From contig CALEJC010000069.1 in the NCBI GenBank assembly GCA_937898205.1, positions 1 through 9,356 on the forward strand: a stretch of DNA of 9,356 nt, read 5' to 3'. Source of the DNA: an uncultured Bacteroidales bacterium (GTDB lineage Bacteria; Bacteroidota; Bacteroidia; Bacteroidales; UBA932). The notes beneath the pieces are model-generated. The model was given only the letters and a program-made list of their open reading frames with translations, had not been told where the DNA came from and did not search any database. The position numbers were made by a program, and so were the translations under genes. Positions 6,843-9,356 of the stretch are shown piece after piece. The stretch's first letter is position 1; every line of letters begins with the position of its first letter.

Positions 6843-7466
6843 CTATTTTATCTTTATATCTAAACTTTCAAAAGAGATATCTGCTTTTACCATATCCAAG
6901 TTCCTTGGTTTCAAAGGTTTATCCGACGCTTTCAAAGTATCCAGAGCCGTCAGGGCCAAAGTGTCCTTCCGGACCAATGTATCAAGCTGAGGTATACTAT
7001 CCACGACAGACAGACTGTCGGGATGCCAGAACGCACGAGAGCCCAAAGCCTTCATCGAGTCAGCTCCAAAGTTGACGATATGGTACTTAGGCAGTTTCTT
7101 TCTTACTTCTTCTGCAAGATTATACTGCTCAGACAGCACACTGATGACCTCATACCGCTCCTGAATTATATCAATCGCGCCAGTCAGGATATCAGAATAC
7201 TCTTCAGGATGTGCAGTATAGTACTCTATGCTCACATAAAAGTCCTTATAATCAACCTTATGATCCTCAAAAATCGGATCCAGGAAGAGTGTTGTATCGG
7301 CTTTTCTTCTCTTATCCTGATTATCTCTCAGCCAAGAGTCTGCAATAAAAAGGTCTGCATATATCTCCGACATCTTCTTAGGTTTAAGCACCTTAGGCTT
7401 GTGCTCACAAGCGACTGAAGCTGCGAGCACAAAGATGATCAGGAATATCTGCAGAAACCTCTTCAT
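6843..7466 (-). CDS. DUF4296-containing lipoprotein
   Basis: A 207-aa predicted lipoprotein of the Bacteroidota DUF4296 family. MKRFLQIFLIIFVLAASVAC is a clear signal peptide with lipobox SVAC and Cys20 as the modified residue. The DUF4296 domain spans about 28-115 with its hallmarks: PKKMSEIYADLFIADSWL, then DPIFEDHKVDYKDFYVSIEYYTAHPEE (split here as two conserved blocks), followed by a helical ILTGAIDIIQERYEVI stretch. The C-terminal third (about 140-207) is low in features and rich in Asp, Ser, Thr and Leu with repeated DTL (QLDTLVRKDTLALTALDTLK). It is probably attached to the envelope; function is unknown. Its ATG overlaps the pheT stop by one base (TAATG), so it is likely translationally coupled to pheT, and deoC starts within a few bases of its stop. 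Confidence 0.85.
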   Translation of the reverse strand: MKRFLQIFLIIFVLAASVACEHKPKVLKPKKMSEIYADLFIADSWLRDNQDKRRKADTTLFLDPIFEDHKVDYKDFYVSIEYYTAHPEEYSDILTGAIDIIQERYEVISVLSEQYNLAEEVRKKLPKYHIVNFGADSMKALGSRAFWHPDSLSVVDSIPQLDTLVRKDTLALTALDTLKASDKPLKPRNLDMVKADISFESLDIKIK

Positions 7467-9356
7467 TATCTCAATTGAGCACCGAAATCCTTCTGGAACG
7501 TAGTGAGGATCTTGTCCATGATGCGCTCTGTCGCCTCATCTGTCATGGTCTTCTCTGTATCCTGGATCACGAAGCTCATCGCATACTGCTTCTTGCCTGC
7601 CGGGATCTTATCTCCTCTGTAGACATCAAAGAGTCCTACCTGCTTGAGTAGTTTCTTTGCCTGCTTGAATGCAGCAGCACGGAGAGCATCGTAGCTCACA
7701 CTCTCGTCAAGAAGAAGCGCGAGGTCTCTGCGCACCTCAGGGAACTTAGGCATCTCGCTGAACGCAACCTTATTTCTCTTGATGAGCTCAAAGAGCACCT
7801 GCCAGTTGATTTCCAATGCAAACACAGGCTGCTTGATGCCGAAGCTCTTTGCGAGTTTAGGATTGACTGTGCCAAGAGTGGCAAGGACAGAGCCCTTACC
7901 AGGGAGCTTATACACTACGCCTTCGGCAAATACGTCAGTTGCAGCAGCATCTGTCCAGAGCTGGTAGATATCTGCACCAAAACGCTTGAGAAGGAGTTCA
8001 AAATAGCCCTTGAGCTGGAAGAAGCTGCTCTTGCCCGGCTCAACTCGCCAAGATTTCTCAGAGCTGCCTGTAATCATCAATGTAAAGCACTGATGCTCTT
8101 CATAACCCTCGAGAGTCTGTCCGTCTTTCTCAGGAAGTCTTCTGTAGACACTTCCATACTCAAATGTCTTGAGAGAAGAAATCTGACGATTGAGATTATA
8201 TGCGATCACCTCAAGACCACCGAGAATAAGGGTCTGACGCATCACATTAAGATCCTGACTCAAAGGATTGACGATATGGGCACAAGCCTCAGCCGGAAAG
8301 CTGGTGAGCTTGTCGTAGTAGGCACCCTTGGTCAAAGAGTTATTCATTATCTCGACAAAACCATTGGCAGCAAAGAAGTTGGAGATATTGTTCTTGACAG
8401 CCTCAGGCTCCGGCTTCGGTGTAGCATTGACAGACATCTTCATGTGTTGCGGAAGAGGAATATTGTTGTATCCATAGATTCTGAGGATCTCTTCTACCAC
8501 ATCACACTCTCTGTAGACATCCACCATATATGAAGGAGCAAGCACAGTTGCGCCACAATCAGACTTCTCGACAAAATCGTAGGCAAGAGCCTCAAGGATA
8601 GTCTCATAGGTCTGAGTAGACAGCTCATATCCGATAAACTTATTGATTCTGTTGTAGTCAAGCTCAATCTTCTTGCGCTCGATCTTCTCAGGATATACCT
8701 CCTGAATCTTGCCCACAACTTCACCACCGGCACACTCCTGGATGAGACACACTGCTCTCTTGAGCGCATAGATAGTCACCTCAGGATCTGCACCTCTCTC
8801 ATATCTAAACGATGCATCTGTCTGAAGGCCCTGGCTGCGCGCTGTCTTGCGGATTGAAGCAGGGTCAAAGTAGGCACTCTCCACAAACAGAGAAGTTGTT
8901 TCCATGGTCACGCCGCTATCTTCGCCACCAAACACGCCTGCGATGCACATCGGTGCAGACTCGTTAGCTATGACCATATCGCTTGCAGAAAGCTTGTGCT
9001 CAGCGCCGTCAAGAGTCTTGATAAGCTCGCCTTCGGCAGCTCTGCGCACACGCACCTTGCCACCTTCGATCTTGTCAGCATCAAATGTGTGCAAAGGCTG
9101 ACCAAGCTCAAAAAGCACAAAGTTTGAGATATCTACGATGTTGTTAATCGGGCGAAGTCCAATGCTCATAAGCCTATTCTGAAGCCATTCCGGCGAAGCC
9201 GCAACCTTGACATTGCGCATGCTGATGCCGCTATATCGAGGCGCTCCGCTTGGGTCAACAAGCTCAACAGGACAGCCGTCACCTTCGCCTTCGGCAAATG
9301 CGTCAACGCTTGGGCGCACAAGCTCGCATGGGATGTTGTTCAAACGCAAGTAGGCA
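7466..9356 (-). CDS. pheT: phenylalanine-tRNA ligase beta subunit, 5'-truncated by window edge
   Basis: The beta subunit of the alpha2-beta2 enzyme that charges tRNA-Phe with phenylalanine. The frame is open through the right edge (AYLRLNN at the edge; there is no start codon there), so 629 codons are seen of an expected length near 800; the N-terminal tRNA-binding EMAP-like domain and part of B1 lie outside. Numbering from Leu at 9349, the B3/B4 editing domain covers about 28-190 (RYSGISMRNVKV, GLRPINNIVDISNFVLFELGQPLHTFD). The B5 domain covers about 226-297, ending DVVEEILRIYGYNNIP. The inactive synthetase-like core covers about 315-525. The FDX-ACB anticodon-binding domain covers about 533-627 (KFPEVRRDLALLLD, YRGDKIPAGKKQYAMSF). 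No frameshifts are visible. The stop TAA shares a base with the start of the DUF4296 gene, and pheS is not in the window. Confidence 0.97.
   Translation of the reverse strand, partial: AYLRLNNIPCELVRPSVDAFAEGEGDGCPVELVDPSGAPRYSGISMRNVKVAASPEWLQNRLMSIGLRPINNIVDISNFVLFELGQPLHTFDADKIEGGKVRVRRAAEGELIKTLDGAEHKLSASDMVIANESAPMCIAGVFGGEDSGVTMETTSLFVESAYFDPASIRKTARSQGLQTDASFRYERGADPEVTIYALKRAVCLIQECAGGEVVGKIQEVYPEKIERKKIELDYNRINKFIGYELSTQTYETILEALAYDFVEKSDCGATVLAPSYMVDVYRECDVVEEILRIYGYNNIPLPQHMKMSVNATPKPEPEAVKNNISNFFAANGFVEIMNNSLTKGAYYDKLTSFPAEACAHIVNPLSQDLNVMRQTLILGGLEVIAYNLNRQISSLKTFEYGSVYRRLPEKDGQTLEGYEEHQCFTLMITGSSEKSWRVEPGKSSFFQLKGYFELLLKRFGADIYQLWTDAAATDVFAEGVVYKLPGKGSVLATLGTVNPKLAKSFGIKQPVFALEINWQVLFELIKRNKVAFSEMPKFPEVRRDLALLLDESVSYDALRAAAFKQAKKLLKQVGLFDVYRGDKIPAGKKQYAMSFVIQDTEKTMTDEATERIMDKILTTFQKDFGAQLR

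Noticed and set aside
9347..9349. Start of pheT at 9349
   Set aside because: The codon is TTG inside a conserved PheT region and the frame remains open to the window edge, so it is an internal leucine, not a start.

Overview
The window looks like a chromosomal segment from a member of the Bacteroidota, most likely a gut-type Bacteroidales. The basis is the protein families (DUF4296 lipoprotein, DUF3575-like outer-membrane protein, M28 peptidase with a membrane tail, Abhydrolase_7-like lipoprotein), two perfect TAnnTTTG -7 boxes (the Bacteroidota sigma-ABfr type), and the general lack of Shine-Dalgarno sequences before starts. Genus cannot be decided from the sequence alone. There are no mobile elements, CRISPR arrays or phage genes. 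Most of this is ordinary housekeeping and envelope DNA, with a few unusual arrangements.

Layout, left to right. (1) The 3' part of a CPA1/NhaP2-like cation/proton antiporter on the + strand, ending in two RCK_C (TrkA_C) regulatory domains. Its last 24 bp overlap tail to tail with (2) a minus-strand alpha/beta-hydrolase lipoprotein. (3) A tRNA-Leu(CAG) lies directly upstream of that hydrolase on the same strand; its mature 3' end is only 4 nt before the start codon, and a -7 box sits just 5' of the tRNA. (4) Further upstream on the minus strand is a two-gene unit. It encodes a lipoprotein with a zinc-metallopeptidase signature (HELAH plus a downstream Glu), coupled by a TGATG overlap to a DUF3575-like outer-membrane protein. 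(5) A short divergent intergenic region (about 200 bp) holds a perfect 14-bp palindrome and a -7 box for (6) an M28-family metallopeptidase with a multi-pass membrane C-terminus on the + strand. (7) A strong hairpin with A and T tracts on opposite sides ends both this gene and the converging minus-strand operon (8): pheT (5'-truncated by the window edge), a DUF4296 lipoprotein, and deoC, packed with 1-nt overlap or a few bases of spacing.

Functionally, the right-hand operon joins phenylalanine-tRNA charging (PheT), an envelope lipoprotein of unknown role and deoxyribose-5-phosphate breakdown (DeoC). The central region is devoted to envelope hydrolases: two metallopeptidases of different clans read divergently, and one esterase-like lipoprotein. 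No clear novel defence or mobile system was found. The strongest points for follow-up are the tRNA/hydrolase fusion transcription unit and the coupled metallopeptidase/OMP pair.
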